Source of the DNA: Erythrophleum ivorense
Taxonomy: Eukaryota > Streptophyta > Magnoliopsida > Fabales > Fabaceae
Direction of reading: 5' to 3'
DNA length: 64,000 bases
Assembly: GCA_026724425.1 (NCBI GenBank)
Contig: JAIUCV010000001.1
Location: 22,319,802-22,383,801, forward strand
Position numbers and translations under genes: made by a program. The notes below the pieces were generated by a model. It was not told the origin of the DNA and did not search any database. It worked only from the letters and a program-made list of their open reading frames with translations. Below are positions 35,048 to 46,737 of this stretch, in pieces (the first letter of the stretch is position 1; each line of letters starts with the position of its first letter).

Positions 35048-35896
35048 TGGAACCAAAGAGGAAAGAAGAAGAAGACTCAGTCTAGTAGAGGCAGCGCTCC
35101 ACCTCTTACATGTCCCCAGTGTGGCAGGAATCACGGAACCAGGCCGTGTTATGCGGGGCAGAATGTGTGCTATCGATGTGGCAGGCCGGGGCACATAGCC
35201 AAAGATTGTATGCAAGCTCCCCCACAGGCCCCTGTACCGATCACACAGCAGAGAGAGATGGCTCCACCTCCTAGACCACAGACCCAGGGTAGAGTTTTTG
35301 CCCTATCACAGCAAGAAGCTAGCCAATCCCCGAGTCTAATTCAAGGTATTATTAAGATAAATGATTTTTCAGTAACTGCCTTATTTGATTCGGGCGCTAG
35401 CCATTCTTTCATAGCATATGACTGTGTTAAGAGGTCGGGTCTGAGTATGCATACATTGCCATATGAGTTGCATGTATCCACACCCACTGGAAACCGAGCC
35501 ATCACTTCACATGCTTGCTCGAATTGTGTGATCCAGTTTAATCATTGCCTGACCACCCTTGATTTGATATGCATACCCCTCATAGACATCGATGTGATAA
35601 TAGGCATGAACTGGATGTCAGTAAATAATGCCACACTAGATTGTAGCCACAGATGTGTTACGTTACCTGGATGTGGGACTGTACCTAGTACTAGGACTGA
35701 GCTGTCTGTTATGACCACTTCCCAAGCAGAGAGATCTCTAGGGCATGGGTGTCAGGGATATCTGGTCTTCTTCTCAGTACAGGCTGAGGTAGAAGAGGGT
35801 ATAGATGAGATCCCAGTAGTAAGGGAATTCCCAGAAGTATTCCCTAGAGAGATGAGTGGATTGCCCCCAGAGAGAGAGAGGTCGAGTTTCCAATAG
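35048..35896 (+). pseudogene. Gypsy-1 zinc knuckles and aspartic protease, frameshifted at the end
   Basis: Same frame as gag. It shows two cysteine motifs, CPQCGRNHGTRPC and then a canonical CCHC knuckle CYRCGRPGHIAKDC (about 35168-35210), followed by a retropepsin-type protease with the active site DSGASHSF (catalytic Asp codon 35387-35389) and the later VIIGMNWM motif. The frame ends at 35894-35896 because the (AG)n run at about 35869-35880 carries two bases too many relative to the pol frame. Protease normally cuts the gag-pol product inside the particle. All expected protease residues are visible. Confidence 0.9.
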
Positions 35897-38706
35897 AAAT
35901 CGTACCTGGGGCAAGTCCAGTGTCTAAGGCACCTTATAAAATGGCCCCCACAGAACTAGCAGAGCTTAAGAAGCAGATAGAGGAACTCTTAGCAAAGGGT
36001 TTCATCAGACCTAGTGTCTCACCATGGGGAGCCCCAGTTCTATTTGTCAAGAAGAAAGACGGGAGCCTTAGATTATGTATAGACTACAGGGAACTCAATA
36101 AGATTACCATTAAGAACAAGTACCCTCTCCCTCGCATAGATGACCTCCTAGATCAGTTAGCAGGAGCGTCAGTGTTTTCCAAGATAGACCTCAGGTCGGG
36201 ATATCACCAGCTTAGAGTAAAAGCAGATGATATTCCCAAAACAGCTTTTAGAACCAGATATGGGCATTATGAATTCCTAGTTATGCCCTTCGGGTTAACG
36301 AATGCACCTGCAGTTTTTATGGATTATATGAATAGAATCTTCAGGCCATACCTAGACAGGTTTGTAGTAGTCTTCATAGATGATATCCTCATCTACTCAA
36401 AAAGTGGAGAGGAACATGAGCAGCAGTTGAGATTAGTCTTGGAGACCTTAAGAGAGAGACAGTTGTACGCTAAACTTAGCAAATGCGATTTCTGGCTCAC
36501 TGAAGTTCAGTTTCTGGGTCATGTGATCTCCCAGGCAGGGGTCGCAGTAGATCCCCATAAAGTAGAGGCAGTATTGCAGTGGGAGAGACCTAGGACAGTG
36601 ACAGAGATCAGGAGCTTTCTAGGTTTAGCAGGGTACTATAGAAGGTTTATTCAAGGCTTTTCTCAAATAGCAATGCCATTGACCCGGCTTACTAGAAAGA
36701 GTGTGTCGTTTGTGTGGAATGAGAAATGTGAGAGTAGTTTTCAAGAGTTGAAGCACAAGTTGACCACGGCACCAGTTCTAGTACTCCCTGACCCGAGAGA
36801 GAGTTTTACAGTATACAGTGATGCCTCTAAGAAAGGGTTAGGATGCGTACTCATGCAGAAAGGCCAAGTGGTAGCTTATGCTTCCAGACAGTTAAAGCCT
36901 CATGAGGAAAACTACCCCACACACGACCTAGAGTTAGCCGCAGTGGTATTCGCTTTAAAAATATGGAGACACTACTTATATGGGGCAGCAATAGAGGTGT
37001 ATAGCGACCACAAGAGTCTTAAATACCTGTTTGAGCAGAAAGAGCTCAATATGAGGCAAAGAAGATGGTTAGAATTTCTGAAAGATTATGAGTTTACATT
37101 GAAATACCATCCAGGTAAGGCTAATGTGGTAGCTGATGCCCTAAGTAGAAAATCCATACACGTGGCCTGTATGATGATCCGAGAGCAAGAATTGCTCGAG
37201 AGGTTCAGAGACATGAGTCTCTCCTGCAGGGTGTATTCTGGGAAGTTAGTAATGAGTGAAACCCGAATAGAAAGTGACCTGAGAGATCAGATAAAAGAGG
37301 CTCAGCAAGTAGATGACCATGTAAGGAAAGTTAGAGTCCAGATGACTCAAGGGAATGTTCAAGAGTTCAATCAGTCTGAGGATGACATAGTAAGATACAG
37401 GGATAGGCTGTATGTGCCTAAGAATGCTGAGATCAAGGAGAAAATCCTAGATGAGGCACATAAGAGTAAGTACACTATTCATCCGGGTAGCAATAAGATG
37501 TACCAGGATCTGAAAAGATTGTTCTGGTGGCCCGGGATGAAAGCAGACATAGCAGACTATGTTTCCCAATGTTTAGTATGCCAAAGAGTAAAGATAGAGC
37601 ATCAGAAGCCAGCAGGGCTACTTCAACCTTTAGATATCCCAGAATGGAAGTGGGATAGCATAGCTATGGATTTTGTTATGGGGTTGCCCAGGACATTATC
37701 GAGCTATGATGCAATATGGGTGATAGTGGATAGGTTAACAAAGTCAGCGCACTTTTTACCTATGAAAGCCACTTATACCCTAGACAAGTTAGCCCAGCTG
37801 TACATCAGGGAGATAGTTAGACTGCATGGCGTGCCCAAGAGCATAGTGTCAGATAGAGATCCCAGATTCACATCGAATTTCTGGAGATCATTACAAGCTG
37901 CTCTAGGCACTAGACTCAGATTTAGCACAGCCTACCACCCTCAGACAGATGGACAAACAGAAAGAACCATCCAAACCCTAGAAGACATGTTGAGGGCATG
38001 TGTACTAGAATTGAAAGGGAACTGGGACACATACTTGCCTCTAGCAGAGTTTGCCTATAACAATAGTTATCATGCTAGTATACAGATGGCACCTTATGAG
38101 GCATTGTATGGGAGGAAGTGTAGATCTCCAGTATGTTGGATTGAGCTAGGAGAGCGGAGCCTTATAGGCCCAGAATTAGTGGATCAGACCTCTAGACAGA
38201 TAGAAACTATCAGAAAGCAACTTCTGACGGCCCAAAGTAGACAGAAAAGCTATGCAGATAAGCGTAGGAGGCCATTAGAGTTTGAGGTCGGAGATCATGT
38301 TTTCATCAAGGTATCTCCATCCACAGGAATAGGTCGATCCATTAAGAGTAAGAAGCTCAGTCCCAAGTACATAGGTCCTTTCCAGATTCTAGATAAAGTA
38401 GGACCTGTGGCATACAGACTAGCTCTTCCTCCAAATATAAGCCAAGTTCACAATGTTTTCCATGTTTCCCAATTGAAAAAGTACCAGCCCGACCCCTCAC
38501 ATGTCATAGAATATGAGAATGTGCAGTTACAGGAGAATCTGTCTTATATAGTATCACCAGAACGGATCGTGGATGCTAGACTCAAGCAGTTACGGCATAA
38601 GACGATACCGCTGGTGAAAGTGGTTTGGAAAGGTTTGTCACCCGAAGAAGCCACATGGGAATTGGAGGAGGATATGAGGAAGAAGCATCCGGAACTCTTC
38701 CCATGA
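35881..38706 (+). CDS. Gypsy-1 pol: RT, RNase H, integrase, chromodomain (open frame)
   Basis: This frame opens after the AG slippage and runs unbroken to TGA at 38704-38706. It has no start of its own: GTG at 35920 is an internal codon, and residues below are counted from it. RT has FVKKKDGSLRLCIDYRELN and the catalytic FIDD (Asp 154 and 155). RNase H has D301, E338, D363 and D406. Integrase has the zinc site H514-H521-C551-C554 and the DDE triad D584, D645 (SDRDPRF) and E681. It ends with a chromodomain-like tail (about 880-925). Reverse transcription happens in cytoplasmic particles; integrase and chromodomain act at nuclear chromatin. It would depend on gag-pol translation that the upstream stops now block. 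Confidence 0.95.
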   Translation, partial: VEFPIEIVPGASPVSKAPYKMAPTELAELKKQIEELLAKGFIRPSVSPWGAPVLFVKKKDGSLRLCIDYRELNKITIKNKYPLPRIDDLLDQLAGASVFSKIDLRSGYHQLRVKADDIPKTAFRTRYGHYEFLVMPFGLTNAPAVFMDYMNRIFRPYLDRFVVVFIDDILIYSKSGEEHEQQLRLVLETLRERQLYAKLSKCDFWLTEVQFLGHVISQAGVAVDPHKVEAVLQWERPRTVTEIRSFLGLAGYYRRFIQGFSQIAMPLTRLTRKSVSFVWNEKCESSFQELKHKLTTAPVLVLPDPRESFTVYSDASKKGLGCVLMQKGQVVAYASRQLKPHEENYPTHDLELAAVVFALKIWRHYLYGAAIEVYSDHKSLKYLFEQKELNMRQRRWLEFLKDYEFTLKYHPGKANVVADALSRKSIHVACMMIREQELLERFRDMSLSCRVYSGKLVMSETRIESDLRDQIKEAQQVDDHVRKVRVQMTQGNVQEFNQSEDDIVRYRDRLYVPKNAEIKEKILDEAHKSKYTIHPGSNKMYQDLKRLFWWPGMKADIADYVSQCLVCQRVKIEHQKPAGLLQPLDIPEWKWDSIAMDFVMGLPRTLSSYDAIWVIVDRLTKSAHFLPMKATYTLDKLAQLYIREIVRLHGVPKSIVSDRDPRFTSNFWRSLQAALGTRLRFSTAYHPQTDGQTERTIQTLEDMLRACVLELKGNWDTYLPLAEFAYNNSYHASIQMAPYEALYGRKCRSPVCWIELGERSLIGPELVDQTSRQIETIRKQLLTAQSRQKSYADKRRRPLEFEVGDHVFIKVSPSTGIGRSIKSKKLSPKYIGPFQILDKVGPVAYRLALPPNISQVHNVFHVSQLKKYQPDPSHVIEYENVQLQENLSYIVSPERIVDARLKQLRHKTIPLVKVVWKGLSPEEATWELEEDMRKKHPELFP

Positions 38707-38718
38707 GGTATGTTGTTT

Positions 38719-38755
38719 AAATTTCGGGGACGAAATTTTTATAAGGGGGGTAGAA
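38719..38755 (+). other. Hairpin plus polypurine tract of Gypsy-1
   Basis: AAATTTCG, loop GGGA, CGAAATTT (38719-38738) forms a perfect 8-bp stem. ATAAGGGGGGTAGAA (38741-38755) follows and touches the 3' LTR. The same arrangement occurs in Gypsy-2. Confidence 0.9.
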
Positions 38756-41685
38756 TGTAATAACCCAGAAAAAGAAAAGAGAAAAAGAAGTGAGAAAAAG
38801 GAAGGGAAAGAGAAGCTGGAAAATTTTCGAAGAGCTAAGAATTTTCTAAGTCTTCTCGCCATAGCGAGATATGGAATCGCCATAGCGAGAATGCCTCTTC
38901 GCCGTAGCGAGTATGTCCCTAGCTATAGCGAGTGCGGCATTCCATATAGAAACCAGTAAGTTACTCGCCGTAGCGAAATTGTTCCTAGCTATAGCGAGTA
39001 TGGCATTCCATATAGAGACCAGGGAGTTGCTCGCTGTAGCGACGCTATAGCGAAGGCAGAGGTCGAGAATAGACACGATCTCGCCGTAGCGACGCCATAG
39101 CGAAGACAAAAGTCTGGAACAGACACGAGCTCGCCGTAGCGAGGTCACTAACTCGCTGTAGCGAGAGCGGTCCAAAAAAGCGAGGAAAAGAGAATTTGAC
39201 TTTTAAAAGCTTCCAAATCTCTTCTTTCTTCTTCTAACCGACTCTAACTCGCCTTAGGAGAGAGCAAAGGGCGGAGGAGAGAGAGAGAAGCTGAAGAGAA
39301 GAGGAAAGCACAAGAAAGGTATGAATTCTCATGGTTTCCTCTTCATATGTGGCCCTCTCCCTTTTTCCCCTCTTTCCTACGGTTCAGATGTTAGGAATGG
39401 TTAGGTTTGAGTCTGGTTTAGAGGAGAGAGAGTGGGAAACCATTCTTGAGAGAGATTAGAAGTAGATAGTCTTCTCTTCTTGCTTTTCCCCTTTCTTAAG
39501 AGTTGAGAAAGAGAGGGATAGTTCATGGACCCTAGAGTGAGGAAGAAACCTAGAGTGAGAAGCTCAGTAGAGCTGATTAGAAGTGATCCCTAGCTTAAAT
39601 CGAGTATTAAGGTATTAATTCCATGCTTTTGTGTGGTTAGGCTCAAGAGGAAACTCTCCCATCTAGAAGTGTAGTGAATCCAACAAGGGAGGAGACCATT
39701 GTCAGAGCAAGTAGTAGATAGCTAACAAAGGTAGTTCTCTCCGCTTTCTCTCATGCATAATTGTGTGTTTACATTGTCTTGCTTGTGTGTATGAATGATA
39801 TGAGCTATGAGAAGTGTGTTAGCATGATTATGTGATATGATTGAGATGATGTTTTAAATGATTGTTTGGTTTGCTTGAGGAAATGGAAAAGCCAATAACC
39901 CTGAAGCCAAGGTGAGGATGAGCCGAAGCCCTAAGTTGGTTGAGCCATGTCTCCCAAAAGTGAGGTTGACTCCCAAAGAGTAAGGGTGAGTCTAAGTACC
40001 TCTAAAAGTATGGGAAGGCAAATCCAAAAGCCATAAGGGAAGGGGTGAGGCCGATCCAAGTACTCAGCGAACTCATGAATGTTATCCATGGCCATTTCAC
40101 ATGTTTAAACGTTTTCTATCATGTTTTATATGCTAACATGCCATACATGCTTAATGAGACTTGTTGCATGCAATATATGTACGTTTGAATGAGAGTTGAA
40201 CTACTGAGATTCTCCGAATCTCACCCTCCCTCTCCACCATCCAACCATGTCAGGTGGCCCAAGTGAGATAAGAGATGGGAGCAACCACCAACAAGCATGA
40301 GGCTAGGGATAGAGATGAAGAAAAGTGTATAGTTTTGTACTACATTGTATATGTAACTTGTACATGAGATGTAAATGATGTATATGATGTAGCATGTACA
40401 AATATTGTAAGACAATGTATGTATTAATGATGAATGTATGAGAATGAGCTTTATGACGAATGAAATAGCATGGTTGAATGAGAAAGAGCCAATGGTAGCT
40501 TAGTAGATAAGGGTGCATAAGTGGGCATGGGGTAGTGAGTTTCCCCAATCTAAGTTATTAGACACTTGAGGCATGATTGATAGCTCCTATGGATGCTTTC
40601 TCATGTGCTCAAAGGGTCATAGAAGTAGAAAACTTAAGATTGGACCCCATTAGCCACACTTTTGGCCAAGAAAAGGCCATTTTGCACATGATGTCATAGA
40701 ATAGCCATATGACCTCTTCTAGCCATGAGATTTGACATGGAACTAGAGTATGTTTAGAGCTTTCTGGGAAGCTAGAGTTCATGTCATTTAGAGGTCTATA
40801 GCATTTTCTATGAGCATTCAAAGTTGACATCAGAAATTCGGATTTAGAAAAATCACTGTTCATTTGGTCAGATTTGAAATCATGTCATCCGAGGGGCAAA
40901 CGTAGTCCAATGGCTACAAAATTTTATACACAGAAACTAGATGGTCACAGTGACTTGTAGGAACTGGAAGCATCTCAATTAGAGGTCCAGAGAGTGAGTT
41001 ATGCAATTTCGAAGTCCCTGCCCAGAATCAGACCCCTGACAAGACCCGAGGTACTGTTTCATCGGTTTCCAGGGAATTGGCTCGGTGGACTGATATGGAA
41101 ATATTTTTCTCCTCTAGCTAACATCCACATCTTTCCATAGAGATAGAGTTTATGAGCATTGGATTTTTGTGGAATTAGTTAGACATTTTCAAAGTCTATA
41201 TCAGTAAACTGTGACAGCAAAGAGGCCCCCCTCTGACCAGTGAACTATTTCGATGTCAAACGCAGAATGAGTGAGAGATTGAGACTTCTAAATATTTTTA
41301 GCATGAAGTAGACGTCTCAAAATTTCTAGAATGACCCAGATCATGCAGATACGATTTTTCTGCATTTAGTTATGACTTTACAAAGTTAGCCCAGAAAAAG
41401 AGCAAAATCTGCCATAGTGAAAAAGCATGTCTCCAATCCCTTCCTGCTTACACAAGTACTAAGCATATAGTGGGGATTGAAATAAGTCTCAAATGAGTAA
41501 TTGACCATGAGGAATCAGAGAGAGAGCTCAACCGGTCCATGTTACTTCTAAGTGGAGCTCTACCCACACATAGTGCCATAGAACGAGTAAGCATAAGGTA
41601 GAGAAAGTGTCTCCCTTATGAGTTCCGCACCGCCCATACGGGCTAGAGGGCACGTTGGGTATGAGTTAGAGGTTAAGATGTCACA
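38756..41685 (+). repeat. 3' LTR of Gypsy-1 (2,930 bp)
   Basis: Near-identical to 30759-33686. It carries the palindrome array at 38855-39165 and the hairpin at 40206-40222, and ends AGATGTCACA before TCAAA. Minus-strand frames at 38638-39175 and 40221-40863 mirror those of the 5' copy and are not genes. Confidence 0.97.
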
Positions 41686-41690
41686 TCAAA

Positions 41691-42015
41691 TATAGATAAC
41701 ATCTAGTCCAATATTAAGTCTCTTATGTCTTTTGTGTCTTGAGTCTTTTTTTGTGTTTCATGCATTTTAAGTGTTTAGTCTTTTGTCACTTATGAATATA
41801 GTATACATACTTGTAGATAGTTCAATCACTAACTAAAAATTTTAAAAAGCTTTAAAATACAAGTAATATCAATTTTAATGGGATCCACACACATATATAT
41901 ACACATACATGCCATGCTATAGACATTTACATATATAAATATGCATGACATAAATACACATGTACACATATAGGTGTGCAAACAGGCACATGTCTAGAGA
42001 GAAACAAGCGCATGC
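41691..42015. other. Host DNA right of Gypsy-1
   Basis: Continues the AT-rich host sequence broken at 30758. It includes an alternating CA/TA run near 41889-41910. No gene seen. Confidence 0.7.
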
Positions 42016-45000
42016 TGTAATGACTGGATTTTCAAAAACTGAATTGAAAGCAATAAATTGATATAGGATCATCATAAAGTGAAGCAAATTGAGACTAATT
42101 AAGAATAAAATATTAATTAAAACATCTAAAAATGTAGTTAAGCGCTTAAGAATAGCTTGAAAATGGATAAATGTAGGAACAAAATCATAATTTCGAGCAA
42201 CTTTTTGAAAACTCAAAGGAGAAAGTTTTAAATGATAAAATTAAGCTCACTAGGATTTTTAGAAGCTTAGAAAACTATAAGAACCGTTAAAATAGTTAAA
42301 ACCCATCCAATGTACGATTTAGATCGTTAGTTGACTGAAACTTTAACCGGATAGTTTGGTAAGGTTTTAAATTTAATTAATGTGAAGCCAAAGTCATTTA
42401 ATGAATTCGAGAACCTAAGTTTTATGAGAGAAAAGATGGTTCTCAGAAAAATATTAAAATGAGTTCAAATAGAGATATCAAAGTTTAAGGGACATAATTG
42501 AAATTTTTAAAAAGTTATAATTATCCTTCCTCTCTTTCATATACCAGGCCACCTCCTCTCCTTCATTTCCACTACCTTATTTTCACTCTAAAATAGAAAT
42601 AAAACTAGGCTCAAGTGGCACACAAAAGGAAAGAGAAGAAGGGAGAAAAATAAGCCTAAAAAGGTAAGAAATGATGCTCTTTTCATGCTCTTTCGTTTTC
42701 CAATGTTCTTCTCCTCTTTCTCCTTTGTCTTTCCATTATTTTAAAGTTCTAAATTGTGGTATTTTGTGGCTAGTTCAGTAGAGGGAAGGAAGAGTTTGGA
42801 GAAAACTTTGGAAGCCTAAGAAAGCTTACTTGACAAGGAAGAAAACAAGGTATGTTTTTCCATGAATAACTTGCTTCTCTTAGTTCTTCCCTTGCATCTC
42901 ATATTCGGCCAGCCTAGGGGGACCATGGAGGGAGTTTGGTTTTGGCCCAAATTTGATAGGAAATAGGGTTTTGAAGCATAGAGAATCATAGGGAATCAAA
43001 AGAATCAAAAGGAAGCCATTGGTAGTAAGTTATGGAAATTAGGGTTTTGCTTGCACCTTAAGAAATATGAAACTTTAAAATGATATTTTAGACCATGTAA
43101 GAGTATGATTGATTTAAGAAGAGGCTAAGGAACTCATATAGGTGCTAAATTCCCTAGAAGAATGAACAAAACTCCTAGGTGCTTCCTTGTTTGTAAGTCT
43201 CAACCAAGCAATGAATATGGTATCTAGGGAGAGTTTTCTTTTATTCTAAGGATAAAAATAGTCTAGATATGAATTATGAATACCAGAGGAACCATTGGTT
43301 TGAATTTAGAAACCTTATTTTGAATGGTGAAAGTTTAGAGTTCCATTATATATAAAGAAGTAACTTAGTGTTACGCTCATTGAATTAAGTTTATGATGAC
43401 TCTAATGGGTTTAAATGGAGTCATATGACTTAGGTTGGGTGAGAAATTAGAGCCAAGATAATGAATTATATGCACTGCTTCATTATGCCACTAAATGGAG
43501 CCATATGGAAGCTTAAAGATAGAATTAGTTTATGTAAGGTTTATGTGAAGTTAGAGATAATTCCATTGATGCATTTGTGTCTTATTTGATATGTCTTTAC
43601 CAAGCAAGTCAAGCATCACCTAAGTGTGTGTGTGAGGCTGAGAAGGGGAAGTGAGAAACATAAGGAAAAGTTTGTGCTCCATTGAGAAAGGTAGCTCTTT
43701 ATCCATTCTTGTATGTTTATCTTAGTTGTTTGATTGTCATTGATTGCTTTTATGTATGTATGGATTATATATTATGTCTCTTGCTATAGGTTTGATGATT
43801 TAATGCAATTATGTAACTTGATATGCATTGAAAATGTGAAATGGCTCTTAATGGGTGAGGTTGTGTCGAAAATCCCTTAATTTAGATGAGGTGAAGCTAA
43901 AAGTCTCTAACTAAGGGTGAGACAAAGCCAAAAGTTTCAAAGAAGAGTGAGGCTAAGTCAAAATCTCCTAAAAGTGGGTGAGATAAATCCAAAAGTTTCG
44001 AATAATTGGATTAGACTAGACTAAGAGTCCTTATACATTGTTTTTGACTTTGATGGATCCATATGATTTCATAAATATGATTATGTTTGATATTTGGATG
44101 TCTATGATGCATAATTTCTTTCTTTGACAACATAACATGTATTATAAATATGCTTGACGGGTGAATGAACTATTGGGATTCATAGAATCTCACTTTTTCC
44201 CATATTATTTCTAACCATGCCTAGGGAACTTTCAAGAAGCCAAGGATAGGAGCCAACAACCATGAATTGTACTACTTTGACAATATTTCAAGTTTGTATG
44301 TAATATATTGCAAAATGAGAGATTGTACATGTTATTTTTGTAATGTAAACATTTTCACATATGTAAAAATATGATATTATGATGTAAATACCATTTTGGG
44401 ATGTATATGCACAAGATTGTGCAAATTAATTATATGTGTGCCTTAACAAGTGTGTGTATGATAAGAAGTGGAAGAGTGATTTTGAGATGTACAATATTTG
44501 GGACTTGATAAGATAATCATACATGTTGTATTTCATGTTTGGGACGTGCTCAAATGGTCACAAGACTTGAGAGAGGCCATTTTGAACCATTTTGATCCAT
44601 CTTTGTGCCATTTTGAGTCATATTTTAATCCTAAACCAAAATTAAGCCAAATGAATGAATTTTGGCATGAAATTTGATGAATATTTAGATCTCATTTAGA
44701 GCTTTCCATAGAGCTAAAAAACACAATTTTTGGACCTCTATAAAATTTATTATGATTTTTTAAAATTAGCTAAAAAATGTATAATTACATGAGTACTATT
44801 TATATGGTCAGTTTTGGTTTTCATATATTTAAGGGGCCAAATGAACTTCAATGCATATGAAATTTTACAGACATATAGTTGGAATTATAATCTTTCCATA
44901 TCCATTAAGAACACCTAAATCGGAGTTGTATAGCCAAAGATATGTATGCTCAAAATTTTTGGTCTAGTTATGCCTAAAATTCTAATATGGTTATTGTTCC

Positions 45001-45424
45001 ATTAGATTTTCCTAGTCTTAATGAAATTATTTTCATCTAAAACTTTTATAGGATGTAGTTTATGTCCTAATCTTTCTATAGAGTCTTAATTTGCACAAAT
45101 TGGAGTTTTTCAGCTTAAGATATGAATTTTTGAAATCAGTGGTTGAAATTGTAAACTTATGAGAAATGGTCTTATGATGCTAGTTTGTAATGCATGGCTT
45201 AGCATCTGAATTTCATGCTTCTTTTTATGATGCCTCTAGTTGAACAAATTTGTTAAGGATGAATGATCTATATGCAAAAGCCATTTATTTATGCTTAAAT
45301 AGAGAATTTGAACTTTTAATGTCAATATATTCTACTACTAAAAGTAAAAGAAATGAGAAGATTGATGTTATAAGCACGGTGTAATGTAAAATAGGTGTTA
45401 ACTCATTATGATATGACATGTATG
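42016..45424 (+). mobile_element. LTR-D: long Tekay-type LTR standing alone
   Basis: Starts TGTAATGACTGG and shares several blocks with the other long LTRs: a GATTTAGATCGTTAGTTGAC stretch near 42308 matching LTR-A near 4358, the AGTCAAAATCTCCTAAAAG stretch near 43945, and the conserved hairpin at 44175-44191 (GGGATTC-ATA-GAATCTC). No gag, pol or primer site follows, so it is a solo LTR or truncated copy. The left end is clear; the right end is not. CATGC occurs at 42011-42015 and 45425-45429 and may be the target duplication, but the element would then end in TG instead of CA. Confidence 0.72.
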
Positions 45425-45429
45425 CATGC

Positions 45430-46737
45430 AGACATTCACATATATAAGGGACAAAATGATAGTTGTGTAAGAATTAACACACTTACACCCCTCAATATTT
45501 AATTATAGGAAGTGAATTTTATTGATTTAATTGTTGAATTAGAAGTAATTATCATGTTGATCTTATATATCAAATTCTAGAAAATTAAATAACCACCTAA
45601 ATTATGTAATCAAGTAGTTAATAGTATCTTTATATTTGAAAAGTATATAGTATCTTATTTTTCTCACATGTTGATGGAGTATAAAATCTTATGAGTATGA
45701 CCTTTATAATTAGAACATTTAATCTAATGGTGAACTTTGTAAGAAACGTATATTACAAAAAATTATCTAATAATGTAAAATCAATTTTGATGTTAATTGA
45801 TTCTTGCTTTTACACACACACACACATATGCACTTATACTACAAACTATACTTAGAAAAAAATTATATTGATATCATGTTATTAAATTATGACATTCTAA
45901 GATTTAAAAGTTTTTTTCTTTCCTCTTAACAGAAAATTTTTTTTAGAAAATTTAATATTTTAAATTTTATGCCAAAATGATATTCTCAATTTTTTAAATC
46001 AATTATTAAGTTTTTTATTAAAAAATAAATTCAATTTGATTAGATAGAAAAGGTAAAAATGTTAATATTTAGATGAATTAATACTTATGTTGGATTTGAA
46101 CCTAAATTAGTACGTCATGGGTGACATATGAGTTTCTTAAAAATGGAGAAAGGTCATAAATAGTATCAATTGGGTCATACACCTTTTAGTGCTTGAAGTT
46201 CATTATCAATTTCTCATTCATTATGGCTAGTAAAAAATCCTAATGTATTAATCCACTTCTTAGTACAAATTGAACTATCTTAATTATAATCTCTCTTAAA
46301 TAGTTGGCCTATCTAAGTTTAGTAAGTCTAAGGAAGCATTAATGTTCAATGAATTCAAGTTTAATGAATGCAAAGACTAGGTGAATTCACAAATAAATAA
46401 ACTTAGCTATATTTTGTTGAAAATCTATTAGTTGAATGACATAATGACATATGTTAGATTTATAATTATCATATTGCAATGACTCTACTAGATTAAATCA
46501 CATTAGGATTCATTTATAGGCTTCCTATAATGTCTTGACCTAACAACTCTACCAAAAAAAGCTTAATCTCAACAATTAAACAAGAATCCAGAGGTAAAAA
46601 CAAAGGCATTAAACACATAACATACAATCCATATAGTAAATAAGAAATATATGTTATTACTAACAATGATTTAATGTATAACAACCAAAATCCATATATT
46701 CTTAACAATGAGTTGACATAAAAAATAATAAAAAAAG
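45430..46737. other. AT-rich host or unrecognised DNA
   Basis: No coding potential and no match to the repeat families here that I can see. A short CA run lies near 45812-45826. It ends with AAAAG (46733-46737), the presumed left target duplication of Copia-3. Confidence 0.5.

Larger units (their letters stand above)
30759..41685 (+). mobile_element. Gypsy-1: young, nearly intact Tekay-like Ty3/Gypsy chromovirus
   Basis: A 10,927-bp element with LTRs 30759-33686 and 38756-41685, a primer site, one gag-pol reading, a polypurine tract, and a perfect TCAAA duplication (30754-30758 and 41686-41690). By eye the LTRs differ at about 14 bases plus one 2-bp gap in 2.93 kb, about 0.5%. At a rice-like rate of 1.3e-8 per site per year that is roughly 0.2 million years. 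A chromodomain-like C-terminus in pol (KQLRHKTIPLVKVVWKG, then EEATWELEEDM) places it with chromoviruses, most like Tekay/Del. It is the only element here close to coding for its own movement. Confidence 0.97.

Noticed and set aside
45417..45424. Exact right end of LTR-D at GATATGACA
   Set aside because: The CA end is plausible, but the next five bases (TGTAT) do not match the left flank CATGC, so the end is left uncertain.
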